Source of the DNA: SHZL01 sp963815185 | GTDB lineage: Bacteria; Pseudomonadota; Gammaproteobacteria; Xanthomonadales; SZUA-36 | Direction: 5' to 3' | Assembly (NCBI GenBank): GCA_963815185.1 | Contig: CAWFGC010000004.1 | Span: forward strand, 682,001 to 746,000 | Length of the DNA: 64,000 nt | Part shown: in pieces, positions 8,773-18,230 of the stretch | Layout of the letters: every line of letters begins with the position of its first letter | How positions within the stretch are numbered: position 1 is the first letter of the stretch | Made by a program: the position numbers and the translations under genes | The notes under the pieces: generated by a model | What the model was told of the DNA's origin: nothing | What the model saw: only the letters and a program-made list of their open reading frames with translations | Databases searched by the model: none

Positions 8773-10311
8773 TCAGGCCGCTTCGGCCGCGCTGGCTGTG
8801 GAGCGCATCGGGCCATGCAGCAGCGCATCGCGCGTTGCGTTGACGATCAGATCGACCTCATCGGAAGTAATGCCGAAGTAGGGCGTGTAGCGCAGCGAGT
8901 TCTGTCCGCCGTGAATCACGTTACAACCCCTAAGGCGCAGGTATTCTTCGGTTGATTCGCTGCCAAAGCACTTGTACTGCTTGTTGTTGAGTTCCAGGCT
9001 GAAGAGCAAACCCGTGCCCTGCACGTCGGTGATGCGATCCCCCAGTTCGCGCTGCAATGCCCTGAATTTCTGCAGGAATTCCTGGCCACGCTCACGGATA
9101 TTGCGGCGCAGTGCCGGCGTCACGCCATTCAATACCGCGCAGGCAACATCCATCGCGCGCGGATTGGTGGTCATGGTGTTGCCGTAGATGCCTTTGCGAT
9201 AGAGCCCCGCGATTTCTTCATCCATGGCCAGCACCGAAAGCGGGTATTGACCCGCATTGAGGGATTTGGAATAGGCTTCCATGTCCGGCGGTTCGGCGTC
9301 CTGAAAACCGGGATAATCGCAAATCGAAAGCACGCCGTGTGCGCGCAGCCCGGCCTGGATCGAATCCACCATCATCAGTGCGCCGTGCGCGGAAGTGACT
9401 TCGCGCACGGCGTCGTAGAACTCGCGAGTGATGGCCAGGCCGGGGTTGCCTTCACCCATGACCGGCTCGAAGAAAAAAGATTCGATGAATACATTATTGC
9501 TGTCCGCCCAATGGAAAATCTGCTTGAGTTGCTCGACGTCATTGGGTTCCACCGTGATCAAGTGGTCCTGGTCGCGGAAACTGGCCAGGTGTTTGGCATA
9601 GGTCTTGCGGCTGGAGTCGGAAAACTGCGCCGGACGGTCCGTACGGCCGTGAAAGCCGCCACGCAGGCTGGCAAAGCGGATTTGCTTATTGGCATGCCGC
9701 CCACCCGGATCGGTCATCAACTTGGCATTGATGTCAGAAATGCGCGCAGCCAGGCTGACCGCTTCCGAACCGCTGTTGAGGCAGAGGAAACGATCCATCG
9801 GACAAGGGCCGGGGCGGGTATGACCGATCTCCCGGCACAGCGCTTCGTACAGGCGCTTCTGGCTGACGTTGGGCGTCATCACGTTGGCCATGACCTGCCT
9901 GTGGTTCATCGCCTCCAACACGGCCGCTGGCGCGTGTCCGAAGCCAAGCATGCCGTAGCCCGCGGAATCATGAATAACGGCACCCTTCAGGGTGATGATC
10001 CAGGGCCCGCGCGCCGCCAGCGCAACGAAGGGGTTTACCGCATCTTCCGGATAGAAATTGACAAAACCAGCCTGAATTTCAGCAATCTGACTGTCTTCGT
10101 CCATTGCCAACAGATCCGGCTCTTCCTCTTGCAGCTTGTGAAACTCCTCCATGGCGGCCTGCACCGCTTCAATCAGGCGGCTGTCCTGGCGCGCAAAGCG
10201 CAGGACGATCTCATCCGGAAGCCCGGTGGTGCTGATGGCGCCACCAAACCCGCGAAGCTGCGCCAACAACTCAATAATGGTCAGATTGGGAGACACGTTA
10301 GCGACACCCAT
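8773..10311 (-). CDS. Class III PLP-dependent aminotransferase
   Basis: This 512-aa protein is a fold-type I aminotransferase of class III (acetylornithine/4-aminobutyrate/lysine-epsilon group). Visible are the PLP-phosphate region NSGSEAVSLAARI, the domain GALMMVDSIQAGLRAHG carrying the cofactor-binding Asp, and the likely Schiff-base lysine in YSKSLNAGQYPLSVLAM. The N-terminus is longer than in typical class III enzymes (about 100 residues before HDSAGYGMLGFGHAP). The ATG at 10311 has AGGAG 8 nt upstream (10318-10324 region), so the in-frame TTG at 10329 is not needed. It is monocistronic, tail-to-tail with the small ORF. The substrate cannot be told from sequence. Confidence 0.8.
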   Translation of the reverse strand: MGVANVSPNLTIIELLAQLRGFGGAISTTGLPDEIVLRFARQDSRLIEAVQAAMEEFHKLQEEEPDLLAMDEDSQIAEIQAGFVNFYPEDAVNPFVALAARGPWIITLKGAVIHDSAGYGMLGFGHAPAAVLEAMNHRQVMANVMTPNVSQKRLYEALCREIGHTRPGPCPMDRFLCLNSGSEAVSLAARISDINAKLMTDPGGRHANKQIRFASLRGGFHGRTDRPAQFSDSSRKTYAKHLASFRDQDHLITVEPNDVEQLKQIFHWADSNNVFIESFFFEPVMGEGNPGLAITREFYDAVREVTSAHGALMMVDSIQAGLRAHGVLSICDYPGFQDAEPPDMEAYSKSLNAGQYPLSVLAMDEEIAGLYRKGIYGNTMTTNPRAMDVACAVLNGVTPALRRNIRERGQEFLQKFRALQRELGDRITDVQGTGLLFSLELNNKQYKCFGSESTEEYLRLRGCNVIHGGQNSLRYTPYFGITSDEVDLIVNATRDALLHGPMRSTASAAEAA

Positions 10312-10424
10312 AAAAATACTCCTGTGCAAACAATGTTGCAGACCCTGGCAGTGCGCCCGATCTGCGAAAAGCAGACATTCAAGAACGTCAGAATATCACA
10401 TCGGCTGCGGGGGTTAGAACTCAC

Positions 10425-11537
10425 TCACGGGTTTATGCCGTGTTGCTGCAACGCCCATTGCACGTGTTCCCGCACCAATTCTGAAGCATACTCGCGCCGT
10501 GACTGCAGTGCCTGGATCACCTCCTTGCCGGTCGGCGCATTGCCCAGCGCCACTGCGATATTGCGCAACCAGCAGACATATCCGATGCGCCGGATGGCGC
10601 TGCCTTCAGTGCGCTGCAGGAATTCTGCTTCACTCCAGGCAAACAAGGCCACCAGTTCGGCGCCGTCCAGCCCCGCACGCGGGCTGAAATCACTCTCGCC
10701 GCTGAATTGCGCGAAGCGGTTCCAGGGGCACACCGCCTGGCAGTCATCGCAACCAAAGATCCGGTTGCCGATCAGCGGCCGCAATTCGGCCGCTATGGGG
10801 CCGCGCAGTTCGATGGTCAGGTAGGAAATACAGCGCCGCGCATCCACCTGATAGGGCGCCACGATGGCGCCGGTAGGGCAGAAATCGATGCAGCGTGTGC
10901 ACTGCCCGCAATGATTGGCGGCTGGAGCATCCAGCGGCAAGGGCAGGTCGGTGTAAATCTCGCCGAGGAAAAACCAACTGCCCGCATCGCGGTGCAGCAA
11001 GTTGCTGTGTTTGCCAATCCAGCCCAGGCCGGCTTTTTCCGCCAGCGCTTTTTCCAATACCGGCGCCGAATCGGTGAATACGCGGTAACCGAATGCACCG
11101 ATTTCCGCCTCGATCAGCTTGGCCAACCGGCGCAGCCGCTGGCGCATGAGTTTGTGATAGTCACGCCCCAGCGCATAACGCGAAATCAAGGCCCTGCCGG
11201 GTTGGGTGAGGAGTTCGCTGGCGGGCGTGGCGGACTCAGTCAGGTAATCCATGCGCGCGGAAATGACCCGTGCCGTGCCCGGCACCAGCTCCGCCGGCCG
11301 GCTGCGCCGCGTGCCATGCCGTTGCATGTAAGCCATGTCGCCATGGAAACCGAGCTGCAGCCAGCGTTGCAGGTGGTCCTCATGAGCCTGCAACTGAATG
11401 TCGGCAACGCCCAATTGCTGGAAGCCCAGAGTCTGGCCCCAGCTCCGGATGCGTTGTTTGAGTTGCAGCAATTGCGCCGCACTCAGGGTTTTGCCCCCGG
11501 CCGGGATGTCAGCCGTACTGCCGGACCTGTGTTTCAT
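10425..11537 (-). CDS. queG: Epoxyqueuosine reductase QueG
   Basis: QueG performs the last step of queuosine synthesis, reducing epoxyqueuosine in tRNA with cobalamin and two [4Fe-4S] clusters. Both cluster motifs are present: CGQCTRCIDFCP and CDDCQAVCP. The family segments GRDYHKLMRQRLRRLA and EKAGLGWIGKHSNLL lie before them, and the HEAT-like C-terminus (IGYVCWLRNIAVALGNAP) follows. The 370-aa length is normal. It diverges from nnr with only 15 bp between the start codons, as in the conserved yjeS/yjeF arrangement. QueF of the same pathway lies at 47.1-47.4 kb. Confidence 0.95.
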   Translation of the reverse strand: MKHRSGSTADIPAGGKTLSAAQLLQLKQRIRSWGQTLGFQQLGVADIQLQAHEDHLQRWLQLGFHGDMAYMQRHGTRRSRPAELVPGTARVISARMDYLTESATPASELLTQPGRALISRYALGRDYHKLMRQRLRRLAKLIEAEIGAFGYRVFTDSAPVLEKALAEKAGLGWIGKHSNLLHRDAGSWFFLGEIYTDLPLPLDAPAANHCGQCTRCIDFCPTGAIVAPYQVDARRCISYLTIELRGPIAAELRPLIGNRIFGCDDCQAVCPWNRFAQFSGESDFSPRAGLDGAELVALFAWSEAEFLQRTEGSAIRRIGYVCWLRNIAVALGNAPTGKEVIQALQSRREYASELVREHVQWALQQHGINP

Positions 11538-11540
11538 GGC

Positions 11541-11546
11541 TATAAT
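11541..11546 (+). promoter_or_regulatory. Consensus -10 (TATAAT) for nnr, likely leaderless
   Basis: TATAAT sits 7 bases before GTG 11553, the first plausible start codon of nnr, so a typical start site coincides with the start codon. The element lies 4 bp upstream of the queG start codon on the other strand. The 17-bp-spaced -35 (ctgccg) is poor. No Shine-Dalgarno precedes GTG 11553. Confidence 0.45.
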
Positions 11547-11552
11547 GAGTTG

Positions 11553-13061
11553 GTGAAGGCGACTCTGGAACGATTGTATACCGCCGAGCAGCTACGCAGG
11601 CTGGATCGCAGCGCCATCGACGCCCACGGAATTCCCGGCATCGAGCTGATGGAGCGTGCAGGACGGTGCGTATTCGACGGCGTGCGCGAACATTTTCCGC
11701 GCGCCGCGAGCTGGATGATTTTCTGTGGCGGGGGCAATAATGCCGGTGATGGCTACATCGTCGCGCGCCTGGCCAGGGAAGCAGGTTTCGTCGTCACGGT
11801 CTGCGCGCTGAAGCCCCCTGAGGCACTGTCCGGCGATGCCGCCCTCGCGGCGCAACGTTGGCAGGCGGCCGGCGGCGAAACCCGGCCCTGGCCGGCCAGC
11901 GATATTGGCCGCCATGACGTGATCGTCGACGCGCTGCTGGGCACGGGTCTGGATCGTCCGCCACAGGATGATTACGCCGCCGCGATAGAGTTGATGAACT
12001 CCACCGGCAAGCCGTTGATCGCGGTGGACATCCCCTCCGGACTCAATGCCGATACAGGTAACGTCATGGGCACCGCCGTGGTGGCGGACCTGACGGTAAC
12101 GTTCATTGGGCACAAACGGGGACTCTACACGGCAGATGGCCCGGATTATTGCGGGATAATCCAGTTTTCCAAATTGCAAACCCCTGATAGTGTTAGGGAT
12201 TCTGTAAAAGATTCCGGAATTTTGCTTCGCGAAAGCGTTTTGTCAGAATATCTGCAACCCAGGCGGCGGAACTCGCATAAGGGTTCGTATGGCTGGGTGC
12301 TGGGTATTGGCGGCAACAGCACCATGAGCGGCGCGGTACGCCTGTGTGGCGAAGCGGCACTGCGCAGCGGTGCCGGCAAGGTGACACTGGCGACGAGCCC
12401 GGAGCACGCGTCCCTGGTCAACCTGGCTTGCCCGGAACTCATGGTGCGCGGCGTGCGCCGCGGCAAGCAGCTTCAGACCCTGCTGGGCCAGGTCAGCGTT
12501 GTCGTGATCGGCACCGGGCTCGGCCAGACTTCGTGGTCGGAAAATTTGTTCAAGACCTGCATGAAGACCCCATTGCCCATCGTGCTCGATGCGGATGGCC
12601 TCAACATCCTCGCCCGCCTGTATCCCGAAATGGGTCAGAGCAGGTCCCTGCCGCGCGGCCATTGGATATTGACGCCGCATCCGGCCGAAGCGGGGCGCTT
12701 GCTCGGCTGCGACGCCCGTGAGGTGCAACAGGACCGTGTCGGCATTGCGATCAAGCTGGCGCAGCGCTTTAACGCCACCATAGTGCTGAAAGGCTGTGGC
12801 ACGGTCATTGCAGAGGCTTCCGGCCGCTACGCCATTTGCCCGCTGGGCAACCCCGGCATGGCATCGGCCGGCACGGGTGACGTGCTGGCTGGAGTGATCA
12901 GTGCCCTGGTAGCGCAAGGACTGGAATTGTGGGAAGCGGCAATTTGCGGCGTGGTGGCGCATGCCAGCGCCGGCGATCTCGCTGCCGGGGCGATCGGCGA
13001 GCGGGGCCTGATCGCTTCGGACATCATCGAACACCTGCCCGCGGCCCTCAATCCGGGATGA
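11553..13061 (+). CDS. nnr: Bifunctional NAD(P)H-hydrate epimerase/dehydratase
   Basis: Nnr repairs hydrated NAD(P)H: the N-terminal YjeF_N domain epimerises it and the C-terminal ribokinase-like domain dehydrates it with ADP. Visible are GIPGIELMERAG and GGGNNAGDGYIVARLA in the first half, then WILTPHPAEAGRLLG and GNPGMASAGTGDVLAGVI (ATP/ADP site) in the second. The length is 502 aa from GTG 11553. The frame stays open far upstream, but that stretch is antisense to queG and not coding. The stop overlaps the tsaE start as ATGA (13058-13061). Confidence 0.93.
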   Translation: MKATLERLYTAEQLRRLDRSAIDAHGIPGIELMERAGRCVFDGVREHFPRAASWMIFCGGGNNAGDGYIVARLAREAGFVVTVCALKPPEALSGDAALAAQRWQAAGGETRPWPASDIGRHDVIVDALLGTGLDRPPQDDYAAAIELMNSTGKPLIAVDIPSGLNADTGNVMGTAVVADLTVTFIGHKRGLYTADGPDYCGIIQFSKLQTPDSVRDSVKDSGILLRESVLSEYLQPRRRNSHKGSYGWVLGIGGNSTMSGAVRLCGEAALRSGAGKVTLATSPEHASLVNLACPELMVRGVRRGKQLQTLLGQVSVVVIGTGLGQTSWSENLFKTCMKTPLPIVLDADGLNILARLYPEMGQSRSLPRGHWILTPHPAEAGRLLGCDAREVQQDRVGIAIKLAQRFNATIVLKGCGTVIAEASGRYAICPLGNPGMASAGTGDVLAGVISALVAQGLELWEAAICGVVAHASAGDLAAGAIGERGLIASDIIEHLPAALNPG

Positions 13062-13561
13062 TCCCTACCGATTGCCTGTTCGCACTGCCGGATGAGGGCA
13101 GGGTGGGCGACCTGGCGCGCCGCATGGGCCAGCACCTGCAGCCACCGTTGGTGCTGTATCTGCACGGGGATCTCGGTGCCGGCAAAACCACCTTTGCCCG
13201 CGCCTTGATTCATGGCCTGGGCTACACCGGGCGGGTCAAAAGCCCCACTTATGGTTTGCTGGAATCGTACACCGCCGCCGGCTTTACCATCCTCCATCTC
13301 GATCTCTATCGTGTTGAATCCGGCGTCGAGCTGGACTACCTGGCCATTCGTGATCTATTTGATAATAATAGTCTTTTACTGATTGAGTGGCCCGAAAAAG
13401 GTGCCGGATTCCTGCCCCAACCCGACCTGGAACTGAACTTTGGGGAAACCCGGGGGCAACGTTTTGTACGGCTGAAACCCAGTTCCGGGGCCGGTGAGGC
13501 CCTGATGCAGGCGTTGCTGCCACTAGTGGAAAAGAGCGAACCGGAGGGCCGTGCGGGCTGA
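13058..13561 (+). CDS. tsaE: tRNA threonylcarbamoyladenosine ATPase subunit TsaE
   Basis: TsaE is the small ATPase of the TsaBDE complex that makes t6A37 in tRNAs decoding ANN codons. The Walker A loop GDLGAGKTTFARALI and the family segments VKSPTYGLLESY and ILHLDLYRV are present. The protein is 167 aa from ATG 13058, which overlaps the nnr stop by 4 bp, indicating translational coupling. It is followed by amiC as in Escherichia coli (yjeE-amiB). Confidence 0.95.
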   Translation: MIPTDCLFALPDEGRVGDLARRMGQHLQPPLVLYLHGDLGAGKTTFARALIHGLGYTGRVKSPTYGLLESYTAAGFTILHLDLYRVESGVELDYLAIRDLFDNNSLLLIEWPEKGAGFLPQPDLELNFGETRGQRFVRLKPSSGAGEALMQALLPLVEKSEPEGRAG

Positions 13562-13625
13562 ACGGCACTTGTAGCAGGAAATTTCTAGATTGATCGCCTA
13601 TCTCATGGTTTTTTAAGTAAATCTA

Positions 13626-13654
13626 TTGCAATTTCGTGATTTACGATTCATTAT
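13626..13654 (+). promoter_or_regulatory. Sigma70-like promoter for amiC and downstream genes
   Basis: TTGCAA (13626-13631) and CATTAT (13649-13654) are separated by 17 bp in an AT-rich 115-bp gap between tsaE and amiC. The start site would be about 18 nt before the start codon. Confidence 0.5.
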
Positions 13655-13678
13655 TAGGCCCATCGACATGGGAGGTTG

Positions 13679-14989
13679 ATGAAAACAATGACACTGCGTC
13701 CTGTCATTGCGTTAATTTTAGGCTTGTTCTCGCTCACGGCTTTCGCTGCGGAAGTCAGTGGTTTTCGTGTCTGGACCGATCCTGAAAAAACCCGCGCCGT
13801 CCTGGATCTCAGTTCCAGGGCCGAGTATCAGCTATTTACGCTGGAAAACCCCGACCGTGTCGTTATCGACCTCGATGCCTCGCAGTTGCAGGGCTCACTG
13901 GAATTCGATCCGGAACACGCCGGTGTCATATCCGGGGTACGTCACGGCTCGCCTCAGGATGATACTTTACGCGTGGTGCTCGACCTTTCAGCCAGCAGCA
14001 AGATCAAGAGTTTTCTGCTGGACCCGACGGGCCAGTATGGCCATCGCCTGGTGATCGATCTGTATCGTGGAGATGCCGGCACTGCAGGCGCCGCAGTCAA
14101 ACAGCTCAAGGAATACAACCAAACCGACCGCGACGTGATCGTTGCAATCGACGCCGGGCATGGCGGTGAAGACCCGGGAGCCATGGGGCGCAAACGCACG
14201 CGGGAAAAAGACGCCGTTCTTGCCTTGGCTCGCGAGCTGAAGCACACTATCGATGCCAAGCCAGGCATGCGATCGGTGCTGATTCGCGACGGCGATTATT
14301 ACCTGCCGTTGCGCGAACGGTACGAGAAAGCGCGGCGTAATCGTGCGGATTTGTTTGTATCCGTGCATGCCGATGCGTTCCGCAATTCCCAGGTTTCCGG
14401 CGGTTCGGTATTTGTGCTTTCACGCCGTGGCGCTTCGAGCGAATTTGCACGCCGCCTGGCGACCAGCGAAAACAATTCCGATCTGGTGGGCGGTGTGACC
14501 CTCAACGACAAGGACGATGTGCTCGCATCGGTGCTGCTGGATCTGTCGCAAAGCGCGACCATGGAGGCCAGCAACCTGGTGGCGCAGAATGTGTTTGCTT
14601 CCATGTCCGAATTCGGCAAGACGCACAAGAACATGGTGGAATCGGCCAATTTCATGGTGCTCAAGTCGCCCGATGTACCCTCCATCCTGGTGGAAACGGC
14701 ATTCATCAGCAACCCGACCGAAGAAGCCCATCTGCGCGATCCGGCCTGGCAAAAGAAAATGGCTGGCGCCATTGCCCGCGGCGTACAGGAGTACTTCTAC
14801 CTGAGCCCGCCGCCCGGCACCTGGATCGCCGCCAACCGGCAGCCGTTGCGCCATCGTGTGGTGGCCGGTGACACGCTCGGAGACATTGCCAACCGCTATC
14901 GCACAACGGTTTACAGCCTGCGCCGCGCCAACGATCTAAAAGGCGATGTCATCCGCGTCGGCTCCGAGCTGGTAATCCCCACCACCTAA
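13679..14989 (+). CDS. amiC: N-acetylmuramoyl-L-alanine amidase AmiB/AmiC with LysM
   Basis: This periplasmic cell-separation amidase has a signal peptide (cleavage near AFAAEVSG), an AMIN domain (about residues 25-140) and an Amidase_3 zinc domain with the His/Glu motif AIDAGHGGEDPGA and later SVHADAF and ILVETAFISNPTEE. A C-terminal LysM (HRVVAGDTLGDIANRYRTTV) binds peptidoglycan. The AMIN-Amidase_3-LysM order and about 436 aa match AmiB/AmiC. GGGAGG (13670-13675) lies very close to ATG 13679; ATG 13688 is the alternative start. It sits between tsaE and mutL as in the E. coli amiB locus. Confidence 0.93.
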   Translation: MKTMTLRPVIALILGLFSLTAFAAEVSGFRVWTDPEKTRAVLDLSSRAEYQLFTLENPDRVVIDLDASQLQGSLEFDPEHAGVISGVRHGSPQDDTLRVVLDLSASSKIKSFLLDPTGQYGHRLVIDLYRGDAGTAGAAVKQLKEYNQTDRDVIVAIDAGHGGEDPGAMGRKRTREKDAVLALARELKHTIDAKPGMRSVLIRDGDYYLPLRERYEKARRNRADLFVSVHADAFRNSQVSGGSVFVLSRRGASSEFARRLATSENNSDLVGGVTLNDKDDVLASVLLDLSQSATMEASNLVAQNVFASMSEFGKTHKNMVESANFMVLKSPDVPSILVETAFISNPTEEAHLRDPAWQKKMAGAIARGVQEYFYLSPPPGTWIAANRQPLRHRVVAGDTLGDIANRYRTTVYSLRRANDLKGDVIRVGSELVIPTT

Positions 14990-15003
14990 CACTGAGTAAC
15001 ACT

Positions 15004-15076
15004 GGGGTCAGAGTAAAGTGCCAGAGTAACTACTCTGGCACTTTACTCTGACCCCGTTCTCGTGACCCCGTTCTCG
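15004..15076. repeat. 52-bp perfect palindrome plus tandem 14-mer
   Basis: Two 25-base arms (15004-15028 and 15031-15055, beginning GGGGTCAGAGTAAAGTGCC and ending in its complement) are perfect inverted repeats around a 2-base loop. The right arm runs into two tandem copies of TGACCCCGTTCTCG (15049-15062, 15063-15076). It fills most of the gap between amiC and mutL. It resembles dispersed REP-like palindromes and could also terminate transcription. Confidence 0.8.
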
Positions 15077-15118
15077 CAATTCTGGATTTTTGCTCTGGCC
15101 ATGGCCTATGCTGCAGCC

Positions 15119-16898
15119 ATGACCATCAGCATCCTGCCCGACCATTTGATCAACCAGATCGCCGCTGGAGAAGTGGTAGAGCGGCCGGTCTCTGTGGTCA
15201 AGGAACTGGTTGAAAACAGCCTGGATGCCGGTGCCCGCAACATCCTGGTCGTTTTGGAACAAGGCGGTAAAAACCTGGTCCGGGTGGTGGATGACGGTAG
15301 CGGCATGCCGGCTGCCGAGCTCGCTTTGGCTTTGCAGCGACATGCCACCAGCAAGATTGCTTCGCTCGAAGATCTGGAACAGGTCGCCACCATGGGATTT
15401 CGCGGTGAGGCGCTTCCCAGCATTGCCTCGGTGGCCAGACTGGATCTCGCTTCTCACCATCCGGCGGAAATGCATGGCTGGGCAGTGAAAGTGCGCCAGG
15501 GGCGGATTTCAGAGCCGGAGCCACATGCGCATTCAGGCAGGAACCCGGGTTGAAGTCGCCGACCTGTTCTATAACACACCGGCGCGGCGCAAGTTTCTGC
15601 GCGCCGAGCGTACGGAATTCAGTCATATCGATCTGTTACTGCGGCGCTTTGCGCTGGCGCGCTTCGATGTGAGCTGGAGCCTGGAGCACAACGGCCGTAC
15701 GGTCATGCGCCACGACCTGGCCGATACCGAGGCGCGGCAGCACAAGCGCCTTGCCGGTGTGTTTGGCGACGAATTCCTGCCCCATGCAATCGTCGTGAAC
15801 GAAGACCAGGGCGGCCTCCGGCTGCGCGGCTGGGTGGCTGAACCGCGTTACAACCGGGCACAGGCGGACCGGCAGTTCTTCTTCGTCAATGGACGCGCCG
15901 TGCGCGACCGCGTCATTGCCCATGCGGTGCGCAAGGCCTTCCAGGATGTGCTCTATCACGGCCGCCATCCGGCATTCGTGCTGTACTTCGAGCTGCCTGC
16001 CGCGGCGGTGGATGTCAATGTGCATCCGCAAAAGCAGGAGGTGCGGTTTCGCGATGCGCGGATGGTGCACGATTTCCTTTTTTCCGCGCTGCATCGGGCC
16101 CTGGCGGCAGCGGGAGCCGGCGCCGGCGCGCCGCGGCCCGGAACGCAACTGACCGGCCCGGCGTTCACTTCCGGCCATGGCGGGGGCGATCGTGGACCAT
16201 CCTGGCCCCAGGTCAATCTGGGCTTGCCGGTCAGCGAGCAAATCGCGGCTTACCAGCAGGTACTTGGCGTTGCGCCCGGCCAGCCTCAATCCACGGTGGC
16301 GGATGCCGCGGACATTCCGCCGCTGGGCTTTGCATTGGCCCAGCTGCACGGCGTGTATATCCTGTCGCAAAACGCCGCCGGCCTGGTGCTGACGGATATG
16401 CACGCGGCGCATGAACGCATTACCTATGAACGCTTGAAATTGCGCGCAGCGGCCGAGGGCATACGCACGCAACGCCTGCTGGTTCCGCAAAACATCAAGC
16501 TCAGTCAGGGTGAAGCGGACCTGGCGGAGGAACGTCGTGAACAACTGGCCGGCTTCGGCCTGGTGTTTGACCGTTCCGGCCCGGAAAGCGTTTTGCTGCG
16601 GGAGGTTCCGGCTTTGCTGGCGGAAGCCGATGGCGCCGGCTTGCTGCGTGATGTACTTGCTGACCTGGCACAACAAGGGGACAGTGACCGGGTCGACAGC
16701 GAGACCAATGAGATTCTGTCATCCATGGCCTGCCACGGTTCTGTGCGGGCCAACCGGTCGCTGAACATTGCGGAAATGAACGCCTTGCTGCGGGACATGG
16801 AGCGCACCGAACGTTCCGGCCAATGCAATCACGGACGGCCAACCTGGGTGCAACTGGACATGATGACGCTGGACCGCCTGTTCCTGCGCGGGCGCTGA
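15119..16898 (+). CDS. mutL: DNA mismatch repair protein MutL, one frameshift
   Basis: MutL links mismatch recognition by MutS to strand incision. The N-terminal GHKL ATPase motifs are clear: LINQIAAGEVVERPVSVVKE, VDDGSGM and MGFRGEALPSI. After a break near 15532 the frame resumes at QAGTRVEVADLFYNTPARRK. DVNVHPQKQEVRF and the C-terminal ACHGSVRANRSLN and CNHGRPTWVQL follow. ATG 15119 gives the usual start; ATG 15101 is in the same frame and neither has a clear ribosome site. The restored length is about 593 aa. The stop overlaps the miaA start by one base. Confidence 0.93.
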
Positions 16899-17832
16899 TG
16901 GCGGTTCGCAAAAACGCCAGGCCCTCCGCCATTTTCCTGATGGGGCCGACGGCCTCCGGTAAAACCGGACTGGCGGTCACACTCAGCGACGCACTTTCCA
17001 CTGGACCTCATCAGCGTGGATTCGGCCCTGGTCTACCGCGGCATGGATATTGGCACCGCCAAGCCGGATGCCGCCACGCTGGCCCGCGCGCCGCACCGGC
17101 TTGCTGGACATAAAGGATCCGGCCGAAACCTATTCGGCCGCTGAATTCCGGCGCGATGCCTTGCAGGAAATGACCAACATCAGCGCTGCCGGACGCATGC
17201 CGCTGCTGGTGGGCGGCACCATGCTGTATTTCCGCGCCCTCAGCGGGGGCCTGGCGCGCTTGCCTGCAGCCAGTTTACCGTTGCGCCAGCGCCTGGCGGC
17301 GGAGGCCGGAAAGATCGGTTGGGCGCGCATGCACGAGCGGCTGGCCACACTCGATCCGGTGGCGGCCGGCCGCATTCATCCGCATGACCCGCAAAGAGTT
17401 CAGCGCGCACTGGAGGTTATCGAACTGAGCGGGCGCAAAATCAGCGATTTGCAGCTCGAACACCGGCAACAGCAGGAGCAACGCTTTGGCTATCGCATTC
17501 TGCGCCTGGTGGTATGCCCCGCATCCCGCCAGGTGCTGCACCAGCGGATCGAGCGCCGCTTCCAACACATGCTTGGAACACGGGCTTTATGGACGAAATG
17601 AAGGCCTTGCGGGCGCGCGGTGATCTGCAGCCTGGAATTGCCTTCCATGCGCTGCGTTGCTTACCGCCAGGCGTGGCGCTACCTGGAGGGTGAAATCGAT
17701 TTGCCGGAAATGAGCCGGCAGGCCCTTGCCGCCACGCGGCAACTGGCAAAGCGCCAGCTCACTTGGTTGCGGCAGGAAAGCGGCGCCCTATGGTATGATT
17801 TGGACTGCGCGATTCAGCACAACAGTCGGTGA
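16898..17832 (+). CDS. miaA: tRNA dimethylallyltransferase MiaA, several frameshifts
   Basis: MiaA adds a dimethylallyl group to A37 of tRNAs reading UNN codons. The P-loop GPTASGKTGL lies at the start. Shifted frames then give DLISVDSALVYRGMDIGTAK, LLDIKDPAETYSAAEF, VGGTMLYFRALSGGL, and the C-terminal MRCVAYRQAWRYLEG. Breaks fall near 16995, 17098, 17570 and 17630, more than in any other gene here. Every family segment is present in order and the total of about 311 aa is normal, so I infer a low-quality stretch, not decay. It is coupled to mutL (TGATG) and followed by hfq. Confidence 0.9.
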
Positions 17833-17945
17833 TTGATGAAGTTGCTGCTTTTCTTGAATTGTGAGGGACCGCACCAACATAGCATTGGATCTCGCACCTT
17901 TGGGTCAAAGCGGTGGAGAAACACGACAATAATAGGAGAACTGCC

Positions 17946-18176
17946 ATGACTAAAGGTCAGTCGTTACAAGAACCGTTTCTGAACGCGCTGCGACGTGAGC
18001 GCGTTCCGGTGTCCATTTACCTCGTCAACGGCATCAAACTGCAAGGGCAGGTCGAGTCTTTTGACCAGTTTGTGGTGCTGCTGAAAAACTCCGTGAGCCA
18101 GATGATTTACAAACACGCCATTTCGACCGTTGTTCCCGCGCGAAACGTGCGCGTGTTAGACGAGGAAAATGAATAG
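17946..18176 (+). CDS. hfq: RNA chaperone Hfq
   Basis: Hfq is the Sm-like hexamer that pairs small RNAs with mRNAs. The 76-aa sequence starts MTKGQSLQEPFLNALRRERV, carries Sm1 (VSIYLVNGIKLQGQVESFD) and Sm2 with the conserved YKHAIS motif, and has a short acidic tail (VLDEENE). ATG 17946 follows AATAGGAGA. The position between miaA and hflX is universal in Gammaproteobacteria. Confidence 0.98.
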   Translation: MTKGQSLQEPFLNALRRERVPVSIYLVNGIKLQGQVESFDQFVVLLKNSVSQMIYKHAISTVVPARNVRVLDEENE

Positions 18177-18178
18177 AG

Positions 18179-18220
18179 GCCATCTCAGAGTGGCGCATGA
18201 GTATTGCTGAGATGGCTTCT
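18179..18220. repeat. Dispersed inverted repeat, copy 1
   Basis: GCCATCTCA (18179-18187) and TGAGATGGC (18208-18216) flank a 20-nt loop, with TTCT following. It lies between hfq and hflX. The same arms with the same TTCT tail recur at 45057-45090, and a right half at 46601-46613. Confidence 0.7.
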
Positions 18221-18230
18221 GGGCAACTCC

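Noticed and set aside
10707..11552. Long N-terminal extension of Nnr (total 784 aa)
   Set aside because: The extension is exactly antisense to queG, which has all its iron-sulfur motifs. The extension has no family similarity, and the conserved Nnr N-terminus begins just after GTG 11553.
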